NCBI RefSeq assembly: GCF_016808095.1
Contig: NC_068974.1
Span: 26,582,825-26,646,824, forward strand
DNA: 64,000 nt
Direction: 5' to 3'
From: Vigna angularis
Taxonomy: Eukaryota > Streptophyta > Magnoliopsida > Fabales > Fabaceae
Made by a program: the position numbers and the translations under genes. The notes below the pieces were generated by a model. That model was not told the origin of the DNA. It ran no database searches and saw only the letters and a program-made list of their open reading frames with translations. Of the stretch, positions 63,017 through 64,000 are shown one piece after another (position 1 is the first letter of the stretch; each line of letters starts with the position of its first letter).

Positions 63017-64000
63017 TAAGAATAATGAGTTTGATTCTCAATCTATTTGTGCCTTTCTTATCCTAATTACTCTCAGTACAACAATCGTGAATAAACTTGA
63101 AAAGATTCATGCTTTTGGTTGTGGTTTTAAGGTGGAGCACTTGTACTTTTATCATTTTATAACATCCCTTTGGTAACTTTCGTTTTTTAATTGTGATATC
63201 TTAGTTTCGTAATTTTTAAATTTCTACATTTTATTTCATTTGTCATTTGATTGATTGAGAAATATTAATTTTGATATGACTTTTTAACATTTGATAAAAA
63301 ACCCTAGTCCATATCAAGGAGAGTTTCCCAAATTAGTTGAGATGTGTATGCTTTTTCAATCATGCTATAGTATTTGCACAGTAAAAACAAAAAACTTATA
63401 GTGGTGTGCTAGGAAAAAAAATTTATCCATCAGGTCAGTTAAATTCTTTACTCGATATATTATTATTATAATAATATGATAATAAAAATGTAAAAAAGAC
63501 TTTGAATTTCAATACTACAATAAATTTGAAATTATAGATGAAATATTATTGATGAATATTTAAACCCTAAATATAATACATTATTTATAGAAATTTATCA
63601 AAAAGTTTCAAAGTACTAAATAAATGTGATAATATTGACTAAAATTCTATCCATAATGTGATAATAATGATATAAATGGTAGATAAGCTTGTCAACAAAA
63701 TATCCGATAAGGACATGTAAGTATTTTTTTTGTATTTCAAAAATTTGAGAGATAATTTTCTTTGCCTTGTAATTATGATTAGATAATGTGTTATTTTTGA
63801 AAGCATCTTCTTCACTAACTCTAACAATTTGATGAAACATTTATTAGTTAATTCATTTCTTGTTTTTAAAGTTTATAATTTCAAAGTTGCAAATAATCGT
63901 GTAAACTTAGCGTATTCTAGGTACACTTGTTCTTCTGAATCAGATTTTAAAAAATCATACAAATGAGCTCTTCAAAATTTTTTTCACTAACAGGAATATC
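63017..64000. other. AT-rich DNA downstream of the S1-type gene
   Basis: Apart from the AATAAA at 63090 I see no gene or element. The two overlapping short frames at 63616-63840 have no family resemblance. Confidence 0.5.

Overview
The window looks like nuclear DNA of a flowering plant, most likely a legume of the bean/soybean group. It is AT-rich, has spliced plant-type genes with GT-AG introns, and is dominated by plant transposons: Athila-type Ty3/gypsy, SIRE-like Ty1/copia, CACTA and Mutator-like elements. The legume assignment is inference from the resemblance of the retroelement proteins and LTRs to Calypso/SIRE-type elements. No rRNA, tRNA or CRISPR was seen.

Only two host genes can be supported. 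A complete 14-exon MLO-family membrane protein gene lies on the minus strand (18.8-24.9 kb, 574 codons). A single-exon gene for a secreted S-protein homolog (plant self-incompatibility S1 family) lies on the plus strand (62.6-63.0 kb).

Layout. 1-10.05 kb: an Athila-like gypsy element, cut by the left edge, with gag-pol (one in-frame stop), an envelope-position ORF and a complete 3' LTR. 10.3-12.9 kb: a decayed CACTA transposase on the minus strand, split by a 1.17-kb non-autonomous LTR element with a perfect target duplication. 13-18.8 kb: minisatellites and a solo copia LTR. 18.8-25.1 kb: the MLO gene. 25-34 kb: AT-rich spacer with a Mutator-like element inside a probable CACTA element. 34.1-35.6 kb: a non-autonomous CACTA element. 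35.8-58.0 kb: a nest of elements. A minus-strand SIRE-like copia element holds a candidate large solo LTR, an Athila-like solo LTR, a duplicated (AT)n/GTAC array, a plus-strand copia element (itself split by another solo LTR) and a plus-strand LTR fragment (itself split by a CACTA element). 58-62.6 kb: decayed repeat DNA, then the S1-type gene.

The most interesting signal is in the copia LTRs. Each full LTR carries five pairs of the 10-bp palindrome TAATCGATTA. The two centres of a pair are 21 bp apart, and the pairs are spaced about 75-80, 120, 120 and 73 bp. Further pairs with the same 21-bp spacing occur just downstream of the primer-binding site and in other non-coding parts of the same elements. 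An unrelated LTR (45.5-46.5 kb) carries four such pairs at 20-21 bp. The Athila element has an analogous but different set of paired TTCGC-n3-GCGAA palindromes. These look like organised cis-elements and no standard feature type explains them.
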